Part shown: positions 19,101 through 27,837 of the stretch, piece by piece
How positions within the stretch are numbered: the stretch's first letter is position 1
How the letters are laid out: each line of letters starts with the position of its first letter
NCBI RefSeq assembly: GCF_902499555.1
Contig: NZ_CABVMM010000018.1
Location: forward strand, 1-49,742
Length of the DNA stretch: 49,742 nt
Direction of reading: 5' to 3'
Source of the DNA: Mesonia oceanica
GTDB taxonomy: Bacteria > Bacteroidota > Bacteroidia > Flavobacteriales > Flavobacteriaceae
The notes under the pieces: model-generated
Databases searched by the model: none
Seen by the model: only the letters and a program-made list of their open reading frames with translations
Told to the model about the DNA's origin: nothing
Made by a program: the position numbers and the translations under genes

Positions 19101-21188
19101 AGCAATGCTGTCTAACTTTACAAACGCATCTACATTTAAATTGATATTATTATCTTTAAAAGAAGCTTTTACATCACCTTGACCATTTGTGAGTTGACCG
19201 GAAAGTTGTATACCTGATAAATCGTAATCGTTATAAGTGAGCCTTGAAAATTTAGAATTTAATTCGGCATCTAAGGTATTTATAGTACTTCCACTACCTT
19301 TGGTATTGATTTCTGCTGAAATTTTTCCTAAACTTTCATTTTGTAACAATTTTCCTAAATCTAATTCCACGGTTTTTAATTGAGCATCAAAAGCAAGCTG
19401 ATTGGTATTCTTATAATCCCCCACCACTTCTATTCTCCCTTCCGGCATTTGTAAAACCATATCGGCAGAAAGCTCATCCAAACTTCCTTTTAAATTCCCC
19501 GTAAGTTGTAGCTCTTTGGGCAATGAAATACCTAACTCTTTCTCCTTTACAAACTGGGTTAAATCTTGTTTGGTAGAAACAATATTGATTTGTTGTAAAT
19601 CGAGTTGCAGTTTTTCTGGATCAGTAACAGAAACCAACTTACCATGCGTTCTAATTTTAGTGGTATTTCCCCAATTTAAGCGGAAGTTGTTTAACTGAAG
19701 GTTTTCTACCGTTCCTCTAGCAGAAACACTTCCGGTAATAGGCTTTTGTTGTAATTGAGCGATATATTTATTTTGACGGAGTGCCGGATTAAATTTGATC
19801 ACATCACTCATTTGTAAATAAATGGAATTTACATCGGCCGAAATTTGAACGCTTTCATAATGCTGAAGCGCTTCTTCTAAACTTGAATAATTAGCAGTAA
19901 CATTTCCTGCTAACTGACTCTCTCCGGTAGTTAATTGGAGATTGCTGAAGCTGAATTTCTGCGAAGATAAATCGGCTTCAAAGGTTAATTCGTCTAGCTG
20001 AAAATTACTTACGTTTTCCTTAAAGTTAAATTCAGTAATGTTAAGTTTCGCTGAAACTTCTTTAGAAAGCTGAAGGTTTTCTGCCTTCAAATTGAAATGG
20101 GAAAGCTGAATATTCTTCGGGTCAAATTGATGGGTAAGAGGCTTGTGATTTCCTTGCTGATAAAGAAGCTGATTGTTCACCAAATTAAGCGATGAAACAT
20201 TTATCTTCCAATCGGGCCAAAGCTCTTCCACGCTTAACTCTTGGCGATTTTCTGTTGAACTTTCTGAAGAAGTAGTTTCCGGTTCCGGTAATTGTAGTTC
20301 GACCAGTGAATTTTCTAAATTAATGGTATTGAACTCAATTTCCTGACCTTGTAAATTCAGCTGTGGCATTTCTGCATAAAAATACTGAAAGTCTCCGCTC
20401 ATCTCCATCTGCTGTGGAATTGATTGAAAACTGGCTTGTACATTTTTCAACGTAAATTCATCAACTTTAAATCGTGGTAAAGTAGTACTGGTAGTATCTT
20501 CAGAAACCGTTATTTTAGTTTGAACAATCTTTGCTTGGGTATTTTCTAATCGCAATTCTGCGGCTTCAAAATTCATCTCTTGCAAATCAAAGTTTTCTCC
20601 GCTGTAAAACAACTCCCCTAATTTCACATCTGCATCAATTCCGGTTACCGCATCTTTATAAACCACCTCAAATTCTGATAAATTAAGATCACCAATCGAA
20701 ATTTCCATCGGTTTTGAATTTTGTGGTTGGGTTTGAGTGGTATCACTACTCGCTAAGGCATCAATTAAAAACTGATAATTAAATCCGGCAACAGAATCTT
20801 TCCTGATGATATTGGCTTTTAAGCCTTTCCACTCCAAATTATCTATGCTAAATGCATTGCCTTTTACTAACGGCCAAATGGGAATATCTGCTTGTAAAGA
20901 TTGTGAATAAATAAGCGTATCGCCTTTTTTATCGTCTAAGTATAATCCTTCTAATGCAATATCACCAGAAAAGGTGATAAACAATCTATCTATAGTTACA
21001 GTAGTATTGGTTTTATTAGAAACGTAATTAGTGAGCTTATTTACAATAATATTTTGTCCCCACGGACTTCTCACAAACAACACTAACAAAATAAAAATAA
21101 TGAGAAGTACAAGAATAATTCTTGCTATAATTTTAAACGTTTTTTTTAAACGTTTTTTGGTCTTATGGGTTGGTTTTTCTTGGTTCAC
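16110..21188 (-). CDS. tamB: TamB: translocation and assembly module protein
   Basis: 1692 residues. One membrane anchor lies at about residues 20-42 (IIARIILVLLIIFILLVLF), preceded by a lysine-rich cytoplasmic start. The rest is a very long periplasmic region of repeated beta-strands of the AsmA/TamB type, forming a bridge with a hydrophobic groove. The C-terminal DUF490/TamB domain (about 1150-1630) includes FNIERNGRTTLTGRYKVNDG and VYGRIRQLNQQENQ. The end is a charged, Glu/Lys-rich coiled tail (about 1655-1692). Family role: moving lipid or barrel proteins between the inner membrane and the Omp85 partner, which here is TamL, encoded next. No frameshift is seen over 5 kb. Confidence 0.94.
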   Translation of the reverse strand: MNQEKPTHKTKKRLKKTFKIIARIILVLLIIFILLVLFVRSPWGQNIIVNKLTNYVSNKTNTTVTIDRLFITFSGDIALEGLYLDDKKGDTLIYSQSLQADIPIWPLVKGNAFSIDNLEWKGLKANIIRKDSVAGFNYQFLIDALASSDTTQTQPQNSKPMEISIGDLNLSEFEVVYKDAVTGIDADVKLGELFYSGENFDLQEMNFEAAELRLENTQAKIVQTKITVSEDTTSTTLPRFKVDEFTLKNVQASFQSIPQQMEMSGDFQYFYAEMPQLNLQGQEIEFNTINLENSLVELQLPEPETTSSESSTENRQELSVEELWPDWKINVSSLNLVNNQLLYQQGNHKPLTHQFDPKNIQLSHFNLKAENLQLSKEVSAKLNITEFNFKENVSNFQLDELTFEADLSSQKFSFSNLQLTTGESQLAGNVTANYSSLEEALQHYESVQISADVNSIYLQMSDVIKFNPALRQNKYIAQLQQKPITGSVSARGTVENLQLNNFRLNWGNTTKIRTHGKLVSVTDPEKLQLDLQQINIVSTKQDLTQFVKEKELGISLPKELQLTGNLKGSLDELSADMVLQMPEGRIEVVGDYKNTNQLAFDAQLKTVELDLGKLLQNESLGKISAEINTKGSGSTINTLDAELNSKFSRLTYNDYDLSGIQLSGQLTNGQGDVKASFKDNNINLNVDAFVKLDSIAPEADFNVNLQGIDLYALGFTKKDIRGKLILDGTYKGGKDAFTVDAHVDEVVAVYDNEPYYVGDLAIHTRIAQDSTAFTIDGGFLNAKLHSNANPAQFLKALQRHAVHYFKKPEARDSLQKPVNLYFETNITDRPIISEVFVDGIEEMDSIHIKMDFNEEKEELTADFNLPYIKYKENTLDSLQLKLKSTEKDADFTFGFSGIEAGPLAIEKTYFEGHLTRDTLRLDFNSDKDQTELYHISSMLTSKDGKIQFSIDPENLILNRNPWQAPSDNYVVFEDKTLVFNNFSFNRNHQQISFHNNFDVEGEHYGAEIKDFKLSTLLGYFNPDEYLSSGIVQGNFILVNPFEDLGMIADLSIEDLKVIEVALGKLSIDAKSKGGGNYDFNLDLQGEEVNLALKGDYVANETAANLDLNLDLQKLGLPLIQQFIPNELKESKGNLSGQVKIKGTTLNPEYSGEFKFNNTQFVVSKLNSEFSIAEESIQIDNDGINFSKFSILDANNNEFVVKGTISTKESMVDPAFDLQINANDFQALNSTEEDNDLYYGKAIFDVDATLGGKLSFPKLEVDLTVNKNTNVTYVVPPSQIGMTERDGVVIFVNKENPDAILTRTDREDTSAILTGVELNADLSIEPGATVNVILNERTGDNLKLVGEGDLRFNIERNGRTTLTGRYKVNDGHYEMNLYNLVKRKFAIAEGSTITWTGDPMNADLDVRAIYKVETSALSLMSSQISGASAGDAGPYRQKLEFLVYLNVDGELMRPRLNFGLDMPEDEQGAIGGTVYGRIRQLNQQENQLNKQVFSLLVLNRFYPEQGADGSQGGAATVARDNLTQALSDQLNVFSDRLTGKTGIELSFGINSYTDYQGNSPQNRTDVNVNARKKLFNDRLVVQAGSEIGVQGENRPGETNPVIGNVSIEYLLTEDGRWRIRGFRKNQYQNIIDGQVFVNGVALIFMREFNKFNELFKKTATELAQEQKQEEKEKEKEKKEAANAANKEAVEEEN

Positions 21189-21691
21189 AGATTGTTTTAC
21201 TTCTAGCTCACCAATATAGATCGTAGAAAGATGTTAGAGAAAAGTAAAATGTTGAAATTTAGTTAAATTTTAAAATCGAAAGACTACCCTCAAACAAATT
21301 ACCCCACGTATTTGTTTAAAACTTCTTAGCATTTTTCTGCAGATGTTACCAAGAATACATGAATTTTCATATGAGTAGCCTTTCTTTCTTATAGATTTTG
21401 CATTTGTTTATCCCAAAAATAGGGAATTTATAAAAGAACAACTTTACGGTTTTCCTTAATTGACCACTAGCGGTTTTTAATAGCTAGTTCTTTAAAAAAC
21501 GTCTAAAATTTGATTTTATTTCCGAAAAGAATAAATAATAGATTTTTTTGTAAAAAAAGGATTTCCTATTTGCAAACTCCAAATACTTTCTAAATAAATT
21601 TTTAGCAAATGTTATAATGCGTTAAAATTAAAAATTCTTTCGGAATTTTTTTGAAAATTGAAACGTTAAAACAAACGTCATTTTAATTTAT
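21189..21691. other. Divergent intergenic region between tamB and the barrel-fusion gene
   Basis: 503 bases rich in A and T, with no gene seen. It must carry the start signals of two divergent transcripts. A TTTG at 21547-21550 followed by TATTTG at 21567-21572 resembles a Bacteroidota promoter but lacks the two spacer bases of TAnnTTTG. I see no operator-like palindrome and no strong hairpin. Confidence 0.4.
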
Positions 21692-24600
21692 ATGAAAAAA
21701 CTACTAAGTTTAAAATCACTAATTATAGTTGGTTTAATAGGTTCTTTTTTTTCTGCTGCTGCACAATCAGATAAGAATAAAGAAGTGTCTAAAACCTTAT
21801 TTTTTACTGCAAATACAGGCTTCAAGAAAAATTCTGCTTCTAAGGAAGTATTAAAGGCTATTACGAAAGCTTCTCAAGAAGCAAAAAATGCTTCGTTTGT
21901 GCTCATCGGTAATTTAACCCCTAAAGGTGGTTTCCCTCCAGAGGATAAAGAAAAAAAACGACAGGAAATAAAGGAATATCTTCAAGAGGAATTGTTAAAT
22001 CCTTTAGCAGATTTTAATGGAAATTTAATTTTTGGTCCCGGCGTAAACGAATGGAATAAAGAAGGGCATGAAAATATCGACGATATGGAGTCTTTCTTAC
22101 AAGATAATAGCAATTCAGACTTTTGGCCGGATGATGGTTGTGCCAGTGAAAATGAAACTTTAAGTGATGAGGTTGAATTGATTATGGTGGATTCTGAATG
22201 GTTTTTAGAAGATTGGGATAGGCATCCGTACATCAACAATAAATGTGATATTAAAACCCGTGAACAATTCTTTATAGAATTTAAAGACGATATAAAAGAT
22301 GCGCAGGGTAAAACCGTAATAGTGGTAGTACACCACCCTATTATGTCTTCCTCCAAACTTGGTTTTTTCGATAAATTGGGAGGTTTTAACTCTCAGGCTT
22401 ATTATGGCGTAGAACGTCAAGAACTAGCCGGAAGAATGGAAACCCTAGCCAGTCAATTTGAAGATGTCATTTTTGTATCGGGTCACGATAAAAATTTACA
22501 ATATTTAGAGGATGATGGTATTCCGCAAATTATTAGCGGTACTGCCGTTACCAATACCCAAAAGGTTAAAAAAGATAAAGACGATCATATTGCTTCAACC
22601 GATGTTGGTTATGCAAAGCTTACCGTTTTTAAAGATGGTAGTTCTAAAGTAGAGTTTTATAGCGTTGCTAATGGAAATTCACAAAAAATAGGAGAACATC
22701 AAATTAAAAGGGAACGCATTTCTATAGATGAAGTAAGCTATCATTCTAAAAATGAATTTGGTGATACTTACAAAGCTTCTGTTTATACCAAAGAGGAAAC
22801 CAATAAAAGTGGATTATACAAATGGTTTTGGGGCGATCATTACCGAGATGTTTATAGTCGGGAAATTGAAGCTCCGGTTCTTTTTATAGATACCCTTCCT
22901 GGAAATCCGAAAGCTATCCGTGAAGGTGGAGGTCACCAATCTAGATCATTGAGAATTAAAGGGGACGACGATCACGAATATACGCTACGTGAAGTGAGAA
23001 AAAGTGCCTTACGTTTTCTTCAATCTTTTATTAAAAATCATTATGTACGTGACTATATGAAAGAAACCATTGCAGAAGATTTGGTTTCAGATTTTTATAC
23101 CACAGCTCACCCCTACGCTCCTTTTGCGGTTAACGATTTATTACAAGCTATCGATATTTATCATGCGAACCCAAAATTATACTATGTTCCGAAGCAAGAA
23201 AATTTAGGAATTTATAACGAAGACTACGGCGATAAACTTTATATGTTAGAAGAACACGTTGGCGATGAAAACAAAAGTTTTGAAGATTTTGGCGATGCAG
23301 ATGATATTTTAAGTACTGCAGATATGCTATTAGAGCAAAGAGAGTCTAAAGACATTCAAATTGATGAAAGTGTTTTTATTAGAGCTCGAATTATGGATAT
23401 GCTTTTAGGAGATTGGGATCGTCACAATGACCAATGGCGATGGGCTGAATTTAAACAAGATGATGATAAAAAAATATATAAAGCTATTCCAAGAGACCGT
23501 GATCAGGCATTTTCAAAATATGATGGTGTAGCAGTTTCTTTATTAAAATTTGGCGTACCAGATTTTAGACCAATGCAAAGTTATGGTCCCGATATAAAAA
23601 GCGTTAAATGGTTAAACCGTGATGGCTATGTTTTAGACAAAGCCTTTATTAACGGTGCTACTTGGGAAGAATGGAAAGAACAGGCAGAGTACATTCAAAA
23701 CAACCTCACCGATAGTAAAATCGATGCTGCCTTTGCAGCATTACCTGATGATGTACAAGATGAAAGCATTGAGCAGATTAAAAAAGACCTAAAAGCTAGA
23801 AGAGCTAATATTGTCGATATTGCTAAACGCTATTATACGTATCAAAAAAAGTTTGAAACTGTAATTGGTACAGAAGATGACGATCAATTTTTAATCACCA
23901 GAAAAGATAATGGTATTACTCAAATTCAAATTATCAATGAAGATGATGAATTGGTGTTTGATGAAGAATATACCAAAGATGAAACCAAAGAGATTTGGAT
24001 ATACGGATTAGATGGTGATGATGAATTTAAGGTTGAAGGTAACGGAAGTAATTACATTAGGCTGAATATTCTAGGAGGAGAAGAAAATGATATATATGAT
24101 TTTGAGAATTCTAGAAAAACCAAACTATACGATTATAAGTCTAAAGACAATACCATTAAAAATGCCGGTAAAAAATGGTTAGTAGATTCTTACGAAATCA
24201 ATACCTACGACCCCGATAAAAGAAAATATGACCAGAATGTACTATTACCCAGTATAGCTTTTGATCCTGATGCCGGATTTCAAGTGGGCGTTAAAGATAC
24301 GTATACAAAATATGGCCTAACCAATAATCCGTTTAAAGCGCAACATACTTTTGATGCTAGGTATTATGCAGCCACCAATGGTTTTTCTTTTGATTATTAT
24401 GGAGAATTTGCCAATGTTTTTTATAATTGGAATTTAGGGATCGATGCAAGATTTACCAGCCCCACCTATGCCATTAACTTTTTTGGTTATGGTAACAAAA
24501 CCGATTATAACGATGATGCGGTCACGATGGATTTTAACCGCGTAGGTGTAAGTCAATGGAGTCTAGCCCCATCCTTAATTTGGAGAAATAATTTAGGCTA

Positions 24601-25276
24601 TAACTTTTATTTTAAACCTTCTATTGAATCGTATGAGGTAGAATATGAAGCTAACGAAGTGACAGGTTTACTTTTTAATGAAAATAACGATCTCTTCGAA
24701 AATCAATTATACGCCGGAGCAGAAATTGGCTTTCAGTATAAAAACAAACCGGGGCAATTAGCCTTTATCCGTCGAGGAATGGAATTTAAACTGGTAACCG
24801 GGTATAAAACCAATATTGATGACTACAATAATAAATTTGCCTATGTAGAGCCTACCATTTCTGTTGATTATCCTCTACATGAAAGTGGATTGGCGGTATT
24901 AGCCACCAAAATAAGTGGTAAAGCTATTTTTGGTGATGAATATGAATTTTATCACGGAGCAACTATTGGCGGGAATACAAGCCTAAGAGGATTTAGGTAC
25001 GAACGTTTCAACGGAAAGTACGCCTTCTATCAAACATCAGATTTGAGGGTTGGATTAACCAAGTTTAAAACAAATTTTATCCCTATTAGAATGGGAGTAA
25101 CTGCCGGTTTTGATTATGGCCGTGTTTGGATTGATGACGAAGATTCTGAAAGATGGCACAATAGTTACGGAGGTTCTGTTTTTGTTAACGGTTTTCAAGC
25201 CTTTACCGGTAATTTAGGTTTTTACCATAGTAATGATGGTAACCGTGTAATTTTCATCTTAGGGTTTAAATTTTAA
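21692..25276 (+). CDS. Secreted phosphoesterase-like domain fused to outer-membrane barrel; metal site degenerate
   Basis: 1194 residues. The signal peptide ends near SAAAQ (residue 25). Residues 33-330 have the layout of a calcineurin-type metallophosphoesterase, but most ligand motifs are altered. The first motif reads ANTG (Asn41 where GDxG is expected), the second GNLTPKG (Asn74 where GDNxYPKG is expected), the third GVNEW (Val118/Asn119 where GNHDW is expected), and the last GHDK (Lys267 where GHxH is expected). Only His214-His215 (VVHHP) and His265 remain. The middle (about 560-600) has GDWDRHNDQWRW. The C-terminal third (about 850-1194) is a D15-like barrel with GGNTSLRGFRYERFNG, ending in FKF. 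Probably an outer-membrane protein whose periplasmic domain has lost catalysis. The comparison with the intact family is from memory of its motifs. Confidence 0.85.
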   Translation: MKKLLSLKSLIIVGLIGSFFSAAAQSDKNKEVSKTLFFTANTGFKKNSASKEVLKAITKASQEAKNASFVLIGNLTPKGGFPPEDKEKKRQEIKEYLQEELLNPLADFNGNLIFGPGVNEWNKEGHENIDDMESFLQDNSNSDFWPDDGCASENETLSDEVELIMVDSEWFLEDWDRHPYINNKCDIKTREQFFIEFKDDIKDAQGKTVIVVVHHPIMSSSKLGFFDKLGGFNSQAYYGVERQELAGRMETLASQFEDVIFVSGHDKNLQYLEDDGIPQIISGTAVTNTQKVKKDKDDHIASTDVGYAKLTVFKDGSSKVEFYSVANGNSQKIGEHQIKRERISIDEVSYHSKNEFGDTYKASVYTKEETNKSGLYKWFWGDHYRDVYSREIEAPVLFIDTLPGNPKAIREGGGHQSRSLRIKGDDDHEYTLREVRKSALRFLQSFIKNHYVRDYMKETIAEDLVSDFYTTAHPYAPFAVNDLLQAIDIYHANPKLYYVPKQENLGIYNEDYGDKLYMLEEHVGDENKSFEDFGDADDILSTADMLLEQRESKDIQIDESVFIRARIMDMLLGDWDRHNDQWRWAEFKQDDDKKIYKAIPRDRDQAFSKYDGVAVSLLKFGVPDFRPMQSYGPDIKSVKWLNRDGYVLDKAFINGATWEEWKEQAEYIQNNLTDSKIDAAFAALPDDVQDESIEQIKKDLKARRANIVDIAKRYYTYQKKFETVIGTEDDDQFLITRKDNGITQIQIINEDDELVFDEEYTKDETKEIWIYGLDGDDEFKVEGNGSNYIRLNILGGEENDIYDFENSRKTKLYDYKSKDNTIKNAGKKWLVDSYEINTYDPDKRKYDQNVLLPSIAFDPDAGFQVGVKDTYTKYGLTNNPFKAQHTFDARYYAATNGFSFDYYGEFANVFYNWNLGIDARFTSPTYAINFFGYGNKTDYNDDAVTMDFNRVGVSQWSLAPSLIWRNNLGYNFYFKPSIESYEVEYEANEVTGLLFNENNDLFENQLYAGAEIGFQYKNKPGQLAFIRRGMEFKLVTGYKTNIDDYNNKFAYVEPTISVDYPLHESGLAVLATKISGKAIFGDEYEFYHGATIGGNTSLRGFRYERFNGKYAFYQTSDLRVGLTKFKTNFIPIRMGVTAGFDYGRVWIDDEDSERWHNSYGGSVFVNGFQAFTGNLGFYHSNDGNRVIFILGFKF

Positions 25277-25297
25277 ACAAAATATTTTTATTTAAAT

Positions 25298-25330
25298 AAA
25301 AGAGCGTGATCAATTTCACGCTCTTTTTTT
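25298..25330 (+). terminator. Rho-independent terminator after the barrel-fusion gene
   Basis: A 9-base stem, AGAGCGTGA (25301-25309) with TCACGCTCT (25316-25324), has a 6-base loop and is flanked by an A run before and a T run after. The symmetry means it could also act on the other strand. Confidence 0.85.
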
Positions 25331-25409
25331 GTATCCAATGATTTTGATCTCTTTCCAAGTTCTCCTAGAATTTACAAAGAAAAACGCTGCCATTTTCTCA
25401 GATTATCTT

Positions 25410-25417
25410 TACCTTTG
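25410..25417 (+). promoter_or_regulatory. Promoter -7 element for the thi operon
   Basis: TACCTTTG is an exact match to the Bacteroidota -7 pattern TAnnTTTG. A start about 5-7 bases downstream would place the 5' end of the RNA at the first base pairs of the riboswitch (about 25422). No clean TTTG is present at the -33 position. Confidence 0.5.
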
Positions 25418-25421
25418 AAAT

Positions 25422-25499
25422 GGCTTTAGGGGTATTCTGAAAAGAATTGAGAGAGTCCCTTTGAACCTGATTCGGTTAGCACCGGCGTAGGGAAAAGTT
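25422..25499 (+). promoter_or_regulatory. TPP riboswitch (THI element)
   Basis: The conserved THI-box is readable: AGGGGT at 25428-25433, a short variable stem, CCCTTTGAACCTGATTCGG from 25458, then GCACCGGCGTAGGGA ending at 25493. P1 can form between GGCTTT (25422-25427) and AAAGTT (25494-25499). It binds thiamine pyrophosphate and here should reduce expression of the thiM-thiE-thiD-tenA operon beginning at 25567. No strong terminator hairpin lies between the aptamer and the ATG, which suggests control of translation initiation. Confidence 0.93.
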
Positions 25500-25566
25500 G
25501 AATTTTTGTTTCTTCTTATTCTAGAGGAATTCGTCCTTCAGCCATTTATAAATTTTAAAAACTTAA

Positions 25567-26373
25567 ATGATGAAAGATCTCCTTTGGAAAAATATCACAC
25601 GACTTCGAGAACAATCGCCACTCGTTCATAACATTACCAATTATGTAGTGATGAACAATACAGCAAACGCTCTACTTTCGGCAGGAGCCTCCCCTATTAT
25701 GGCACATGCACATCCTGAAATGGAAGCTATGATGAATATTTGCCAAGCCTTGGTCGTGAATATTGGGACCTTAGATGAATACTGGGTAACTTCCATGAAA
25801 AAAGCTGCCACACAAGCCAACCAACTCCAAAAGCCTTGGGTGCTCGACCCTGTGGGAGCCGGAGCAACTCCCTATCGAGATGAGGTCTTAGCCGATTTAT
25901 TAAAGCTGAAACCTACTATTATTCGCGGAAATGCATCAGAAATCATGGCCTTGGCCAAGCACAATACTACGCCCACCAAAGGTGTTGATAGTTCAGCCGA
26001 AAGTAATGAAGCTGTTGCTGCCGCTAAGTTTTTAATTGAAAATTATCCAACTACCGTCTGTATATCCGGAGAAACCGATATTATTATTAATCACGAAAAA
26101 GAGATTCACCTTTCTAACGGAAATCCTTTAATGGCAAAAATCACAGGAATGGGCTGTTCTGCAACAGCTTTGGTTGCCGCTTTTTCAGCGATTATCAAAG
26201 ATAAAGCTGAAGCCGTAACTTCTGCAATGGCTTTACTTGGAGTAGCAGGAGAATTAGCTGCAAAAGAAAGCAAGGGACCCGGAAGTTTACAACTAAACAT
26301 TTTAGATAAACTGCATAATATGACGGAAGCTGAATTTACGTCGACTCTAAAAATTGAAATGAAACGTGGTTAA
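25567..26373 (+). CDS. thiM: Hydroxyethylthiazole kinase ThiM
   Basis: 268 residues, the usual length. It phosphorylates 4-methyl-5-(2-hydroxyethyl)thiazole with ATP, salvaging the thiazole half of thiamine. The N-terminus has the family signature SPLVHNITNYVVMNNTANAL and GASPIMAHA. The ribokinase-like phosphate-binding end has GMGCSATAL with the conserved Cys197. Two consecutive ATGs (25567 and 25570) could both serve as the start. It is the first gene after the TPP riboswitch and overlaps thiE by 8 bases. Confidence 0.96.
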   Translation: MMKDLLWKNITRLREQSPLVHNITNYVVMNNTANALLSAGASPIMAHAHPEMEAMMNICQALVVNIGTLDEYWVTSMKKAATQANQLQKPWVLDPVGAGATPYRDEVLADLLKLKPTIIRGNASEIMALAKHNTTPTKGVDSSAESNEAVAAAKFLIENYPTTVCISGETDIIINHEKEIHLSNGNPLMAKITGMGCSATALVAAFSAIIKDKAEAVTSAMALLGVAGELAAKESKGPGSLQLNILDKLHNMTEAEFTSTLKIEMKRG

Positions 26374-26995
26374 TTCATTTCCATATCGACTATACTTGGT
26401 CATTTCTGAAGAAGCCTGTTTGCACCACCACTTTTTGAAAGTTGCTGAGCAAGCGGTAAAAGGCGGCGTAGATTTGGTTCAGCTTCGAGAGAAAAACACT
26501 ACTACAGAAGAATTTCAGCAAAAAGCATTTCAACTAAAAGAAATTTTAGACCGTTACCAAGTACCGCTCATTATTAATGATAATTTAGAAGTAGCTCAGA
26601 AAGTCGAAGCTAGCGGCATTCATGTGGGTACATCAGATATATCCCCCACCCAAATCCGAAAAACTTGGCAAGATGTAAGCTGTTTAGGGTATTCTATAGA
26701 AGATTTAAAACAACTAGATTCTTTAGAAAGCAAAACCGCCGACTATTTAGGCATAAGTCCTGTATTTAAAACAGAAACTAAAACCGATACCATTATTGAA
26801 TGGGGATTATCGGGAGTTGCCAAAATACGTTCTTTAACCCATCAACCGCTGGTGGCTATTGGGCATATGAATGCAAAAAATGCAGCTGAAGTTATCCAGG
26901 CCGGTGCCAATTGTATCGCCGTAGTTTCTGCCATTTGCGCAGCCAAAGATCCAGCAAAAGCAGCAGAACAATTAAGAAACGAAATTGAAAAATAA
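26366..26995 (+). CDS. thiE: Thiamine-phosphate synthase ThiE
   Basis: 209 residues, a TIM-barrel enzyme joining HMP pyrophosphate to thiazole phosphate to give thiamine phosphate. Family elements: VDLVQLREKN (about 33-42), PLIINDN (about 69-75), a HVG loop, GISPVF with TKTDT after it, and IAVVSAI near the end. The start is GTG at 26366, overlapping the end of thiM by 8 bases, and no nearby in-frame ATG fits as well. The position after HVG, where many homologues have Gln, reads Thr. It sits between thiM and thiD, consistent with a salvage operon. Confidence 0.95.
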   Translation: MVNSFPYRLYLVISEEACLHHHFLKVAEQAVKGGVDLVQLREKNTTTEEFQQKAFQLKEILDRYQVPLIINDNLEVAQKVEASGIHVGTSDISPTQIRKTWQDVSCLGYSIEDLKQLDSLESKTADYLGISPVFKTETKTDTIIEWGLSGVAKIRSLTHQPLVAIGHMNAKNAAEVIQAGANCIAVVSAICAAKDPAKAAEQLRNEIEK

Positions 26996-27837
26996 TGAAT
27001 TCTAAAACATATACCTATCCGTCTGTAGTAACGATTGCAGGTTTTGATGGAAGCGGTGGTGCCGGTATTCAAGCCGATATGAAAACTATTTCAGCTTTAG
27101 GCTGCTATGCCACTTCTGCCCTAACCGCCTTACCGGTACAAAACACCACAGGTGTAAAATCTATTTTCAGTATTCCTGAAAAAGTAGTTGAAGAACAACT
27201 CGAAACCATCTTGGAAGATATTTTTCCCGACGCCGTAAAAATAGGGATGGTACATACGTCAGCATTGGTTAAAACAATAGTTGAAAAATTGAGTCCCTAC
27301 CCTAAGCTTCCCGTAGTTTTTGATCCGGTCATGGTCGCCACCAGCGGTGATCAATTAATTGAAGAAGAAACCATACAAACTATTGTTCAGGAATTATTCC
27401 CTATCGCCAATGTAATTACGCCAAATCTTGATGAAGCCGAAATTTTAGCCAATATGAAAATTGAAACGGTAGAAGAAATGAAAATTGCCGGTAAAAAGAT
27501 TATGCAGCTGGGTTGCCAATCGGTTTTATTAAAAGGCGGACATTTAAAAACGCAACAACTTACCTCGCTCTATTTTTTACCGGACGGAAGTATGAAAAGT
27601 TTTGAATTTCCTAAATATAAAACCAATAACACACACGGGTCGGGTTGTACGCTTTCATCTGCTATTGCTTCCTACCTGGCACAAGGAAAAAGTTTGTTAG
27701 CAGCGGTAAGTTTAGGACAAGAATACATTCATCAAGCTATTTACCACGGGAAAAATGTAAAAATAGGTAAAGGCAACGGACCGGTAAATCACTTTTTTAA
27801 TCCACAAAAACTCATCAAAAATGAAATGGACCGATAA
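26995..27837 (+). CDS. thiD: HMP / HMP-phosphate kinase ThiD
   Basis: 280 residues of the ribokinase superfamily. It phosphorylates hydroxymethylpyrimidine twice to give the pyrophosphate used by ThiE. Signatures: TIAGFDGSGGAGIQADMKT near the start (AGxDxSGGAGIQAD), VVFDPVMVATSGD in the middle, and NTHGSGCTLSSAIA with the catalytic Cys near the end. The start ATG overlaps the thiE stop by one base (TAATG), indicating coupled translation. It overlaps tenA by 17 bases. Confidence 0.96.
   Translation: MNSKTYTYPSVVTIAGFDGSGGAGIQADMKTISALGCYATSALTALPVQNTTGVKSIFSIPEKVVEEQLETILEDIFPDAVKIGMVHTSALVKTIVEKLSPYPKLPVVFDPVMVATSGDQLIEEETIQTIVQELFPIANVITPNLDEAEILANMKIETVEEMKIAGKKIMQLGCQSVLLKGGHLKTQQLTSLYFLPDGSMKSFEFPKYKTNNTHGSGCTLSSAIASYLAQGKSLLAAVSLGQEYIHQAIYHGKNVKIGKGNGPVNHFFNPQKLIKNEMDR

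Noticed and set aside
25418..25547. AAATGGCT (25418-25425) is exactly complementary to AGCCATTT (25540-25547), suggesting an anti-P1 switch for the TPP riboswitch
   Set aside because: The likely transcript start (about 25422-25424) removes half of the first strand, leaving only about four base pairs.
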